From NCBI RefSeq assembly GCF_040957575.1, contig NZ_CP162602.1, forward strand, positions 496,001 to 560,000: a stretch of 64,000 nucleotides of DNA, written 5' to 3'. Of this stretch, positions 53,564 to 62,340 are shown one piece after another. Within the stretch, counting starts at the first letter, position 1. Each line of letters begins with the position of its first letter. A program made the position numbers and the translations under genes. The notes under the pieces were generated by a model, which saw nothing but the letters and a program-made list of their open reading frames with translations, did not search any database and was not told where the DNA came from. This stretch comes from Vibrio sp. HB236076. Its GTDB lineage: Bacteria; Pseudomonadota; Gammaproteobacteria; Enterobacterales; Vibrionaceae.

Positions 53564-55090
53564 TTACGGCTCTTCGCCATTGCGATAACAACTCGGGGTT
53601 CGCGGGCACACCGCACCTCGAGAACAAATGGTTCGCGCCTCGTTTTCGATCCCTCTTTCAACCCAATTAATATTGAGAATTTTGGCTACCGTCAGCAGTT
53701 CTTTTTTGAGTGTACTTGGAATCGGCGCAGAGCCGCCATTGCTCACACACGTGCGTTTTAACTCCTCGGCAATACTGATGGCATCAAACCCTTGCGCTTC
53801 AATAGCGGGGTTTAAATCAATCCCGGAACACAGTACGTGTTGTGTGTTGGCCAGATCCGATACCTTAATCGATTCACACGCATAGATCCTAGGCTGCTCG
53901 CCGACATTGAGAATCGAAATTTGCGACGACGTGCCGGTCAAAGGCGCATTGATCATGCGAAATACCGCCCAATGTTGGCAAGGGTCTTCGACCAGCCGCA
54001 TGTTGCCCCACGGCAGAGGAATGCCATTACCGCGATACACGGCTTTGAGTTTACCCGGAGGATAGGCATCGAAATAATGCCAATGTGGGTAAGGAGAAAC
54101 CGCCGTCATTCGACGCATCGCAACCGAAGGGGAGACGCCAGCCATCTGACAGGTCTCAATCTCATAGCCGTTTCTATCCAGCATTTGCCGAAAAGGGACT
54201 TTCGGACATAGCAAAGCGCCGGCGAAAAAACTGCACTCAAAATCTCGCCACGCTTTCAAGATATCTTGCGCATCCATCCCAGAGTTGGGCGCGGGATGAC
54301 TTCGCTCTTGCAGTGGGGTGATCTCGTCTTTGCCGGTCACTAACACATTGCGCATGCCATCATTATCGTGCAGCACACTGTGGCCAATATGCACCGCCAG
54401 ATTGTACTTTAATCGGATCGGATAGCGCTCCATGATTTTGTTGATGTAGATGGTTTTTGGCGGCTCGAAGAAGGAGGTAACGATATGCTGGCGCTCGAGG
54501 TGCATCGTGTCGCGCACCGATTTTGGCGTGCGGCTAAACCACTTTATTTCAATCCCGTGTTGTTTGGTGATGATCAACATGTCTTCCAAACTCAATGGCA
54601 GTCGTTTTTGACCGATCTCTTCAGCTGCCCGCTCTAAATCTGGGAAATGATTTTGATGGTGTTCTTGGTGCGCCCGGATCAGCAGGTGGGCAAATTGCCG
54701 ACCACTGGTCCCGGTCTGTGACAAAATTTCCGGGATGGCGATCTGTAAAATTTCTTTTGAAAATAGAAAGTTGGGCTCTAATGCCATGCCACTAATACCG
54801 CCGCTTGAGCCCTTGTTTGGGGTAATGGCTTGCTGCTCTGGAAGGTCATCGAGAAACCATGCAATGTCTTTTTGAAAGACCTCAGCGATGACTTCCAACA
54901 CCTCTTCACTGGGAACGCGTTTCCCCCTTTCAATCATCGACAAATACGACACAGACGGCGCGCAGTCTGGGTCGAGCTTAATGCAACGCGCCGACAAGTC
55001 TTCCATGGTGAGGCGATTGCGTTTTCTGAGGTTGCGAATTTTGGTGCCCAAAAAGTGGGTTTTGCGCGATAGGGTATTTTTATTCTTCAT
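53564..55090 (-). CDS. Large XRE-family regulator beside the glyoxylate operon (ScfR/RamB-like)
   Basis: A 508-residue regulator: XRE HTH at about 10-75 (KIRNLRKRNRLTMEDLSARC...SYLSMIERGKRVPS), a central region with an ImmA/IrrE-like HIGHSVLH (zinc-peptidase-like or remnant), and a C-terminal domain ending in a cysteine cluster (ICSRGAVCPRTPSCYRNG). Such proteins sense short-chain acyl-CoA and control isocitrate lyase or methylcitrate genes. Divergent from malate synthase/isocitrate lyase, which it likely controls. ATG 55090 preferred over GTG 55105. Confidence 0.8.
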   Translation of the reverse strand: MKNKNTLSRKTHFLGTKIRNLRKRNRLTMEDLSARCIKLDPDCAPSVSYLSMIERGKRVPSEEVLEVIAEVFQKDIAWFLDDLPEQQAITPNKGSSGGISGMALEPNFLFSKEILQIAIPEILSQTGTSGRQFAHLLIRAHQEHHQNHFPDLERAAEEIGQKRLPLSLEDMLIITKQHGIEIKWFSRTPKSVRDTMHLERQHIVTSFFEPPKTIYINKIMERYPIRLKYNLAVHIGHSVLHDNDGMRNVLVTGKDEITPLQERSHPAPNSGMDAQDILKAWRDFECSFFAGALLCPKVPFRQMLDRNGYEIETCQMAGVSPSVAMRRMTAVSPYPHWHYFDAYPPGKLKAVYRGNGIPLPWGNMRLVEDPCQHWAVFRMINAPLTGTSSQISILNVGEQPRIYACESIKVSDLANTQHVLCSGIDLNPAIEAQGFDAISIAEELKRTCVSNGGSAPIPSTLKKELLTVAKILNINWVERGIENEARTICSRGAVCPRTPSCYRNGEEP

Positions 55091-55128
55091 TTTTGTAAAA
55101 TTCACACTGTGTAATTTTTATTGTGAAA

Positions 55129-55146
55129 TTTCAAACTATTTTCAAA
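55129..55146. promoter_or_regulatory. Direct repeats in glyoxylate-operon promoter region
   Basis: TTTCAAA at 55129-55135 and again at 55140-55146, one helical turn (11 bp) apart, between the XRE and malate synthase starts. TTTGCAAA-like motifs are used by ScfR regulators, so these are operator candidates. A near-dyad AATTCACACTGTGTAATT (55099-55116) lies beside them. Confidence 0.4.
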
Positions 55147-55218
55147 TAGACTAAAAATCAAGCGACAAGTGATTGCTTTTTGACCTCAACAATAAAAATA
55201 CGCAAAAGGATATCTGAA

Positions 55219-57381
55219 ATGAACATGCCCCTACTTAAAAATATCAAAATCAATCAAGGGTTCTTTCACTTTATCAATGACGAAGTCTTGCCCTTACTAG
55301 AACTTAACTCAGACACCTTTTGGCGTGATTTTGAATGTTTATTGGCGGACCTTTCACCGGTCAACCGTCAACTGCTGGCAACGCGTACTCGCCTGCAGCA
55401 GCAGATTGATGACTGGCATCAAACCCACTCAGGGCAACCCACCGACCCACAAGCTTACCAAGCATTTTTACAGGATATTGGTTATTTGGTCGATGAAGGT
55501 GACGATTTTGAGATTGAAACCCAGCATGTGGATGCTGAAATTGCCACCCTCGCTGGCCCCCAACTGGTGGTGCCGCTGAAAAACGCGCGCTTTGCGTTAA
55601 ATGCGGCGAACGCGCGTTGGGGCAGCCTTTACGATGCCTTATATGGAACCGACGCGCTCAGCCACCAAGAAGCGGACAAACACGATATCAATCATCGCAA
55701 AGATCGCGTGGTTGAGCAAAGCAAGGCGTTTTTAGATCAAGTGTTTCCTTTACATAATGGATCTCATCAAGACGTGACAAGTTATGTGCTTTACTACCAT
55801 CACTTGTTGGCTTTTTTCAGCGATGGCTCAAAATCAGGCCTTAAATCACCCAAGCAACTGGTGGCGTTTAACGGCCGTCATTGTCAGCCCGAGTCCTTGG
55901 TTCTGAAAAACCATGGTTTACATGTTGAGATACAATTCGATGCCAGTGGCGTTAATGGTTCGAGGGATCGTGCTGGCATAAACGACATCGTGATTGAGTC
56001 GGCGCTCAGCACCATTATGGATTGTGAAGATTCGGTCGCGGCAGTGGATGCCCAAGACAAATTAGAGATCTATCGCAACTGGCTCGGCTTGATGCAGGGG
56101 ACGCTAACCGCTCAGTTCGACAAGCAAGGCAAAGCGATGACGCGTCGATTGCAAAAGGACCGTGAGTATACCGATTTAGACGGTCAGCCTTATGTTTTGC
56201 CAGGGCGATCTTTAATGTTAATTCGCAATGTTGGCCACCTGATGGAAACGGATTTGATCCACGACACGCAAGGAGATTGTGTGCCAGAGGGTATCGTCGA
56301 TGCGGTGGTCACCAGTTTGATCGCGATGTTAGATTTGCAAAACCAAACCGCACTGACCAACAGCCGAACTGGCAGTATCTATATTGTAAAGCCCAAAATG
56401 CACGGGCCCGACGAGGTGGCATTTAGTTGTCAATTGTTCTCACGCGTTGAGCACATGCTCGGCCTGGCTGAAAATACCATCAAAATCGGCATTATGGATG
56501 AAGAGCGGCGCACCAGTTTGAACTTAAAAGCGTGTATCCGAGCGGCCAAACACCGAGTGGTCTTTATCAACACTGGGTTTCTCGACCGCACCGGCGATGA
56601 GATCCACACCAGTATGCATTGCGGTGCTTTTTTACCGAAAGAAGCCCTCAAGAAGCAAGCGTGGATTGCCGCCTATGAAAATCGCAATGTGGACATTGGC
56701 TTGCAATGCGGGTTATCCGGTAAAGCCCAAATCGGCAAAGGAATGTGGGCCATGCCAGATGAGATGGCTGCGATGATGGCACAAAAGCAGGCTCATCCTC
56801 TATCTGGAGCCAATACCGCTTGGGTCCCATCCCCCACCGCCGCAACGCTGCACGCGCTGCATTATCACAGTATCGATGTCTTTGCCGAGCAGCAAAGAAT
56901 CAAACAGCGGCCGCCGACCCTCTTACAAGATTTACTTAAGATTGCCGTGATGTCAGAGCGCGATAGCCTCTCACAAGAACAAATAGACCGCGAAATCGAC
57001 AATAACGTGCAAGGGATTTTAGGCTATGTCGTGCGCTGGATTGATGCCGGGATCGGTTGCTCGAAAGTACCGGATATCAACCATGTTGCCCTGATGGAAG
57101 ACCGTGCGACCTTGCGTATTTCAAGCCAGCACTTGGCGAATTGGTTGTTGCATGGCGTGTGCACTCAGCAGCAAGTTGAAAGGGCGATGGTACGCATGGC
57201 CAAAGTGGTTGACGAGCAAAACACAGACACCGAAGGTTATTTGACGATGTCCAATAACATCGATGAAAACCGTGCGTTTCGAGCCGCACACGACCTGATT
57301 TTTAAGGGGGTAGAGCAAGAAAATGGTTACACAGAACCCCTGCTACACGCGCACAGAAGACTGGCGAAACAAGCGAGATAA
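55219..57381 (+). CDS. glcB: Malate synthase G
   Basis: A 720-residue malate synthase of the G isoform, condensing glyoxylate and acetyl-CoA. Isoform-G features: DVTSYVLYYHHLLAFFSDGS-type insertion region, MDCEDSVAAVDA, GRSLMLIRNVGHLM, KPKMHGPDEVAF, GIMDEERRTSLNL and the catalytic-loop CSKVPDINHVALMEDRATLRIS. ATG 55219 follows AAAAGGA. Forms a two-gene operon with isocitrate lyase, whereas enterics pair isoform A (aceB) with aceA. Confidence 0.95.
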   Translation: MNMPLLKNIKINQGFFHFINDEVLPLLELNSDTFWRDFECLLADLSPVNRQLLATRTRLQQQIDDWHQTHSGQPTDPQAYQAFLQDIGYLVDEGDDFEIETQHVDAEIATLAGPQLVVPLKNARFALNAANARWGSLYDALYGTDALSHQEADKHDINHRKDRVVEQSKAFLDQVFPLHNGSHQDVTSYVLYYHHLLAFFSDGSKSGLKSPKQLVAFNGRHCQPESLVLKNHGLHVEIQFDASGVNGSRDRAGINDIVIESALSTIMDCEDSVAAVDAQDKLEIYRNWLGLMQGTLTAQFDKQGKAMTRRLQKDREYTDLDGQPYVLPGRSLMLIRNVGHLMETDLIHDTQGDCVPEGIVDAVVTSLIAMLDLQNQTALTNSRTGSIYIVKPKMHGPDEVAFSCQLFSRVEHMLGLAENTIKIGIMDEERRTSLNLKACIRAAKHRVVFINTGFLDRTGDEIHTSMHCGAFLPKEALKKQAWIAAYENRNVDIGLQCGLSGKAQIGKGMWAMPDEMAAMMAQKQAHPLSGANTAWVPSPTAATLHALHYHSIDVFAEQQRIKQRPPTLLQDLLKIAVMSERDSLSQEQIDREIDNNVQGILGYVVRWIDAGIGCSKVPDINHVALMEDRATLRISSQHLANWLLHGVCTQQQVERAMVRMAKVVDEQNTDTEGYLTMSNNIDENRAFRAAHDLIFKGVEQENGYTEPLLHAHRRLAKQAR

Positions 57382-57442
57382 ACCAAAATTTATTCTCTGT
57401 ACCTACAAGGCCTAGGCCACTTATATAAAAAGGATAACCACT

Positions 57443-59047
57443 ATGACAACCTACAATCAAACGATTCAAAACGCCGCTGAGATCATTCGCCGCCAAGGCC
57501 AAAACTGGACTGCGATTAACCCAGAATACATTGCGCGTGTTCAGTTGCAAAATCGCTTCAAAACCGGGTTAGATATTGCTAAGTTCACCGCGAAAATCAT
57601 GCGTGAAGATATGGCAAATTACGATAAGGATCCAACCCATTACACCCAATCGCTTGGCTGTTGGCACGGATTTATTGGTCAGCAAAAAATGATTTCAATT
57701 AAGAAGCACTTTGGCAGTACCCGCAGCCGGTACCTGTATCTCTCGGGTTGGATGGTGGCGGCGATGCGCTCTGAGTTTGGCCCCTTGCCCGACCAATCCA
57801 TGCACGAGAAAACCTCGGTCCCCGAACTTATCGAAGAGCTTTACACTTTCTTAAAGCAAGCCGACGCTCGCGAATTGCAACATTTGTTTAAGGATTTAGA
57901 TGAGGCGAAATCCGCAGGCGATGAACTGAAAGCGCAGGCGGCGCGTGAAAAAATTGATCAATTCGAGAGTCACGTTGTGCCCATTATCGCTGATATTGAT
58001 GCGGGCTTTGGCAATGAAGAAGCCACCTATTTACTCGCCAAAAAGATGATCGAAGCCGGCGCTTGTTGTATTCAAATTGAGAATCAGGTGTCCGATGCCA
58101 AGCAGTGTGGCCACCAAGATGGCAAGGTGACGGTCCCTCATGAAGACTTTTTGGCAAAAATCAATGCGGTGCGTTATGCCTTTATGGAGCTCGGTGTTGA
58201 AGAAGGGATCATTGTTGCTCGTACCGATTCTTTGGGGGCGGGCTTAACCCAGAAAATCCCAGTATCAAAGGCACCTGGCGATCTTGCTGAGCAATACAAC
58301 GCCTTCATTGATGGCGAAGAAGTGACCGACCTGACCCAGATCCAGTCTGGGGATATGTTACTGAAACAAGGCGATCGTTTGATTAAGCCAACCCGTCTTG
58401 CCAATGGGTTAGTGCGTTTTAAGCCGAATACGGGCGGCGATCGGGTCGTGCTCGATTGTATCACTTCACTGCAACATGGCGCAGATTTACTGTGGATTGA
58501 AACCGAGAAGCCGCATATTGGTCAAATTGCCAGTTTGGTCAATCGGATCCGCGAGGTGATCCCGAATGCAAAATTGGTCTACAACAACAGTCCGTCTTTC
58601 AACTGGACACTCAACTTTAGACAACAAGTGTTTGACGCTTGGAGTGAACAAGGGCGTGACATGGGGGATTATCAAAGAGACCAATTGATGTCGGCACAGT
58701 ACGATGACAGTGAATTGGCGCAGGAGGCGGATCAACGCATTTGTGCTTTCCAGCGAGAGGCAGCTCAGCAAGCGGGTATTTTCCATCACCTGATCACCTT
58801 ACCGACCTATCACACGGCGGCGTTGTCGACAGATAATTTAGCCAAAGCGTACTTTGGTGATAAGGGCATGCTGGCTTATGTTGAGGAAGTACAAAGACAA
58901 GAGATCCGTCAGGGACTTGCCTGTGTTAAACACCAAGATATGTCGGGCTCGAATATTGGTGATGATCACAAAGAGTACTTCTCCGGTACTCATGCTTTAA
59001 AAGCGTCAGGCAAGGACAATACCATGAACCAGTTTGCTGCGATGTAA
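57443..59047 (+). CDS. aceA: Isocitrate lyase (long, Pseudomonas-type form)
   Basis: A 534-residue isocitrate lyase splitting isocitrate to succinate and glyoxylate. The active-site signature is KQCGHQDGK, with IIADIDAGFGNEEATY for Mg2+/substrate and IVARTDSLGAGL. About 100 residues longer than E. coli AceA because of an insertion (about 265-320), as in the long form found in Pseudomonas. Starts 61 bp after glcB with AAAAGGATAA. Confidence 0.95.
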   Translation: MTTYNQTIQNAAEIIRRQGQNWTAINPEYIARVQLQNRFKTGLDIAKFTAKIMREDMANYDKDPTHYTQSLGCWHGFIGQQKMISIKKHFGSTRSRYLYLSGWMVAAMRSEFGPLPDQSMHEKTSVPELIEELYTFLKQADARELQHLFKDLDEAKSAGDELKAQAAREKIDQFESHVVPIIADIDAGFGNEEATYLLAKKMIEAGACCIQIENQVSDAKQCGHQDGKVTVPHEDFLAKINAVRYAFMELGVEEGIIVARTDSLGAGLTQKIPVSKAPGDLAEQYNAFIDGEEVTDLTQIQSGDMLLKQGDRLIKPTRLANGLVRFKPNTGGDRVVLDCITSLQHGADLLWIETEKPHIGQIASLVNRIREVIPNAKLVYNNSPSFNWTLNFRQQVFDAWSEQGRDMGDYQRDQLMSAQYDDSELAQEADQRICAFQREAAQQAGIFHHLITLPTYHTAALSTDNLAKAYFGDKGMLAYVEEVQRQEIRQGLACVKHQDMSGSNIGDDHKEYFSGTHALKASGKDNTMNQFAAM

Positions 59048-59077
59048 TAGACGCTAGCGATTACTTTAGGCTTTTAA

Positions 59078-59104
59078 AAAGCGGGCGCTAAGCTCGCTTT
59101 TTTT
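59078..59104 (+). terminator. Rho-independent terminator of glcB-aceA
   Basis: AAAGCGGGC-GCTAA-GCTCGCTTT (one G-T pair) followed by a T-run. Confidence 0.85.
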
Positions 59105-59152
59105 AAAGCAACCAATAGGGCATTTCAATTCGGTCATCTCAATGAATTTGAT

Positions 59153-60052
59153 TTACCCCTGAGTTGAGTCAATATGTTGGTACTCACTGTACATGCAATC
59201 GATAAACACTTGCATGGCGGGCGTCATACACTTGCCGGCATGGTAGCCACAACGCGGATAAATCATTTGCGGTGCTTCTGTCAATTCTATCGCTTGTAGC
59301 GATCCTGCTTGCAGTTCGGTTTCCACCGTAAAACGAGGCAGGTAAGTAATACCAATATCGCTTTCTACACAGTGCTTGATGGTATTGATACTACTGAGCT
59401 CAATCATGTTATCGATGTGAATATTGCGCTCTTGCATAATGCGCTCAAAGCTCTGACGAAATAGGCATTGCGGCCCATTACTGATAAAACTGACCTCGAT
59501 ATGCTGATCTGGTTGTTGGACATTGAAGTCACTTAACAGGGGCGACGTCACCAATACCATCGGCTCGGGTCGAAACTCATGTACTTTGAGGGCTTCTTCG
59601 TTACCAACGTGATAAAACACGCCTAAGTCGGCTTTATCTGCAATTAACTCATCGCGAATTTTATAGCAATTTTGTGATTGTAAGGAAAGTTTGACTTTAG
59701 GCGCTTTTTGACGAAATGCTTTTAGCACGTTGGCCATTTTATAAGCCAGTTGTGTTTCTGCGATCAAAACGGTTAATTCACCGCTTGGCTCCGAATTTTC
59801 TTGTTGCGCAGTGCCTTCAATATTGTCCATGACCCGCGTCAGCTCATAGACATGAGGTAGGATCTTTTTACCCGCTTGGGTTAGAACCATTTTGCGACCA
59901 ATTTTTTCAAACAATTGTAATGAGAGATCTTGTTCTAACTGTTTGATTTGAAATGTTACTGTTGATTGCGTGCAGTAGAGCTTTTGCGCTGCTTTTAAAA
60001 ATGAGCCTTCTTCAACAATGGTCTTAAAGGTGACAAAGCGCTTTAAGTTCAT
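59153..60052 (-). CDS. LysR-family regulator divergent from LysE-type exporter
   Basis: A 299-residue LysR regulator (HTH about 1-60, FLKAAQKLYCTQSTVTFQIKQLEQDLS). Divergent from an EamB-like amino-acid exporter across 111 bp, so it likely activates it in response to the exported metabolite. GGAGGATG overlaps its start. Confidence 0.87.
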   Translation of the reverse strand: MNLKRFVTFKTIVEEGSFLKAAQKLYCTQSTVTFQIKQLEQDLSLQLFEKIGRKMVLTQAGKKILPHVYELTRVMDNIEGTAQQENSEPSGELTVLIAETQLAYKMANVLKAFRQKAPKVKLSLQSQNCYKIRDELIADKADLGVFYHVGNEEALKVHEFRPEPMVLVTSPLLSDFNVQQPDQHIEVSFISNGPQCLFRQSFERIMQERNIHIDNMIELSSINTIKHCVESDIGITYLPRFTVETELQAGSLQAIELTEAPQMIYPRCGYHAGKCMTPAMQVFIDCMYSEYQHIDSTQG

Positions 60053-60163
60053 CCTCCAACTCCTAACAAATAGTTCGAGAAATTCAAATTATTAGTTTTA
60101 ATATATTTGATTTTTAAATTTATTGAAGGTGAGTATAGTGCACAAAAAACAGGAGAGACAGCG

Positions 60164-60748
60164 ATGAGTGCGATTTTTACCGCCTTTTTTACTTATGTCA
60201 TTATTACTTCATTTACACCGGGCCCAAATAATATTTTATCGCTCAGTATCGCCACGCAGCGCGGTTTTAAGTATTCCACTAAAGTCATTTTGGGCATGTT
60301 CTGTGGCTATATTATTTTAATGCTGTTGTGCGGTGTTTTTACTTATCACATGGTCAACTTACTGCCCGTGATCACGCCATGGCTTACGTGGGTGGGGGCG
60401 GCCTATATCGTGTGGCTTGCTTGGACAATTGCCAACAGTGATCTGACCACGGCTACCGAGCGCTCGGAGAGGGTAACCTTCTTGGCTGGTTTTGGTTTGC
60501 AGTTTGTGAACGTAAAAATCATCTTATATGGCATCACGTCGATTTCGACTTTTGTATTGCCTTATACCACTGATATCAAGTGGATCTTATCGGCAAGTTT
60601 ATTGTTGGCTTTTATAGCCTTAGCGAGCAATTTGACTTGGGCCATTGCCGGAAAACTCTTGCAATCACAGTTTCAGCAACACGGCAAAGTCATCAATAAA
60701 ATCTTAGCGTTAACCTTGCTCTATTGTGCTATCCAGTTGTTGATGTGA
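60164..60748 (+). CDS. LysE/RhtB-family exporter, EamB (YfiK)-like
   Basis: A 194-residue, six-helix exporter. It parallels E. coli EamB, which exports O-acetylserine and cysteine: ITSFTPGPNNILSLSIATQRGF, WVGAAYIVWLAW, LQFVNVKIILYGITSISTFVLP. AGGAGAG precedes ATG 60164; the frame is open 19 codons upstream into the promoter. Exact amino-acid substrate uncertain. Confidence 0.88.
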   Translation: MSAIFTAFFTYVIITSFTPGPNNILSLSIATQRGFKYSTKVILGMFCGYIILMLLCGVFTYHMVNLLPVITPWLTWVGAAYIVWLAWTIANSDLTTATERSERVTFLAGFGLQFVNVKIILYGITSISTFVLPYTTDIKWILSASLLLAFIALASNLTWAIAGKLLQSQFQQHGKVINKILALTLLYCAIQLLM

Positions 60749-60870
60749 CGTGGTCACATTTGTTTTTATTGACTTTGCTGATAGGCGTTCGTATTAAGGC
60801 CACCATGAAGGTGTTGGTGACAGGCCGGTTATTGGTCAGCTAGAGGAAGTTGATCATTGGACTCATTGTG

Positions 60871-60887
60871 ATTGAAACGAGGTGAAT
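60871..60887 (+). repeat. 17-bp inverted repeat, partner of 61474-61490
   Basis: ATTGAAACGAGGTGAAT here is the exact reverse complement of 61474-61490. The other copy contains the arsC ribosome-binding site, so this is a stray inverse copy on the far side of the gene. Confidence 0.85.
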
Positions 60888-60926
60888 CAATCTGGGTCAC
60901 TATTGAGTGTCGACTCGAATTTAGCC

Positions 60927-60957
60927 CGCAAAAGCGAATGTTTGGTTCGCTTTTGCG
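60927..60957. terminator. Hairpin downstream of arsC
   Basis: CGCAAAAGCGAA-N7-TTCGCTTTTGCG, perfect 12-bp stem, between convergent exporter and arsC genes. No good U-tract on either strand; it may still protect or end transcripts. Confidence 0.5.
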
Positions 60958-61001
60958 ATGCGTTTGTCAGCGAGGTCGTACAATATCGCGTTGGTCGCGA
61001 C

Positions 61002-61472
61002 CTAAAGGTAGGAGGCTTGCAGGGCTTTTTCTTTGAGCTCTTGTGCATCCATCGAGTGGAGGCTTAAACTCGCCAAGCGTTCGATACGCTGTTTTAAGTG
61101 GTCAACAAAATTATCACAAAGACTGTAAAACTCACTTTTCGACTCGTTGTGCTCCGGTAAAGATTCTAAATCCCAAGCCACTCGAATACCCGATGACAGC
61201 CAATTTGGGCAGGTTTCATTGTGCATACTATCACAGACAGTAATAATGAGATCCGGATGAAAAGCCAATTTTTCTTCCCAAGAGGTACTGCGCAATTCAC
61301 TGATATCAAATCCATTATCAGATAAATATTCGGCGAGCTTCGGATTGATTTCCCCTTTGGGGTGACTGCCGCCACTGGCAACCTCAAAATGAGCAGGCAA
61401 ATAGCGTTTGGCAATGGCCTCAGCCAAAATACTGCGGCTGCTGTTATGGCGACAGATAAACAAAATTTTCAT
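61002..61472 (-). CDS. arsC: Arsenate reductase, LMW-phosphatase (thioredoxin-type) family
   Basis: A 156-residue enzyme reducing arsenate to arsenite. P-loop CRHNSSRS (Cys7, Arg13) is intact, and Cys80 and Cys88 are placed like the relay cysteines of the S. aureus pI258 enzyme (one extra residue between them). The family also contains tyrosine phosphatases, but the two relay cysteines favour arsenate. C-terminal helix extended. GAGGTG before the ATG. It stands about 38 kb from the arsJ operon with no exporter alongside. Confidence 0.8.
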   Translation of the reverse strand: MKILFICRHNSSRSILAEAIAKRYLPAHFEVASGGSHPKGEINPKLAEYLSDNGFDISELRSTSWEEKLAFHPDLIITVCDSMHNETCPNWLSSGIRVAWDLESLPEHNESKSEFYSLCDNFVDHLKQRIERLASLSLHSMDAQELKEKALQASYL

Positions 61473-61473
61473 A

Positions 61474-61490
61474 ATTCACCTCGTTTCAAT
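61474..61490 (-). repeat. 17-bp inverted repeat over the arsC ribosome-binding site
   Basis: ATTCACCTCGTTTCAAT; exact inverse of 60871-60887. Together the copies bracket arsC plus about 115 bp downstream. Confidence 0.85.
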
Positions 61491-61622
61491 GACGTTTGTC
61501 CATCAATAAAGTAGATGATTTATGTGTCAATTTAACGACTTGTCGGGTGAATTCTCAGCGCAATGATCATTTTTTTACACTTTTGGCACGCGCTCGAGGT
61601 TTTTGAGCTTTGTGCATTGCGA

Positions 61623-62183
61623 TCACTCGTTCAAGGTTTCTTCATCGGGCAGTAACAAATAGTGTTGTCCAGCACTGTAGAGTCCCATGCCTTGACCTTG
61701 GGCGGTTTTTATCTCTATAAGTTCGTTGGCTAACGAATAAAAGGTCGAGCGCTGTAACAAGGCTTTCATTCCAAAGCGCATAGAGATGTAAGGTCGCTGC
61801 TCACCGTGAAAGTCCGCTAGCCATAGGTCACAATCGATGCCTAAAGTCGGTGACTCTCCTGTTAGGGTGGTAAATTGAACCGCTGCGCCTTTGGGGGTGG
61901 TGACCCACTGCCAATCGGTGACTAAAAAGTGAGCGTCCTCGACTTGAATTCTGACTTTTTCCGCGGGGGTTTTTAAAAATACCTCGTTGCCTTCTGTCCA
62001 TAACACTTGGCTAAATAGGCGAATTAAGCCGATACGTTTAATGACACAACCCTCGTGAACCCAATCGCCATTCGCTTTGATCTGAATATCAATATCACCG
62101 CAAAAAGGAGGGTGCCATTGTTCTAACATAGGGATCTTACCCGAGGGAAGCTCGGTCAAACCTTGAAGAATATTGCTGTTCAT
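61623..62183 (-). CDS. DUF1285 family protein
   Basis: A 186-residue cytoplasmic protein of the DUF1285 family: PPFCGDIDIQIKANGDWVHEG, LIRLFSQVLW, TPAEKVRIQVEDAHF. Role unknown; members have two small beta domains and are often single genes. AAGGAG precedes ATG 62183. No operon partner. Confidence 0.85.
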   Translation of the reverse strand: MNSNILQGLTELPSGKIPMLEQWHPPFCGDIDIQIKANGDWVHEGCVIKRIGLIRLFSQVLWTEGNEVFLKTPAEKVRIQVEDAHFLVTDWQWVTTPKGAAVQFTTLTGESPTLGIDCDLWLADFHGEQRPYISMRFGMKALLQRSTFYSLANELIEIKTAQGQGMGLYSAGQHYLLLPDEETLNE

Positions 62184-62340
62184 GTTCACTCCTTGAACCG
62201 TCACTGAGGCGGTTTCAGTCTTTCGTTACTGTCATAGTGGTATGGCTGAATGTTAATTTAGTGTCATAAAAAGCAAGTTAGCAGGTAAAATAACCAATGA
62301 AAAGTGTTTAGAGTTGAATTGAACGTTAAGGCTCTTTAGT

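Noticed and set aside
53309..53761. 150-codon plus-strand frame after the TetR gene
   Set aside because: It overlaps the tetR end and runs antisense into the XRE gene; no independent ribosome site or homology.
60882..61067. GTG-started plus-strand frame beginning in the inverse ribosome-site copy
   Set aside because: It overlaps arsC antisense and spans a hairpin; the ribosome site is explained by the inverted repeat.
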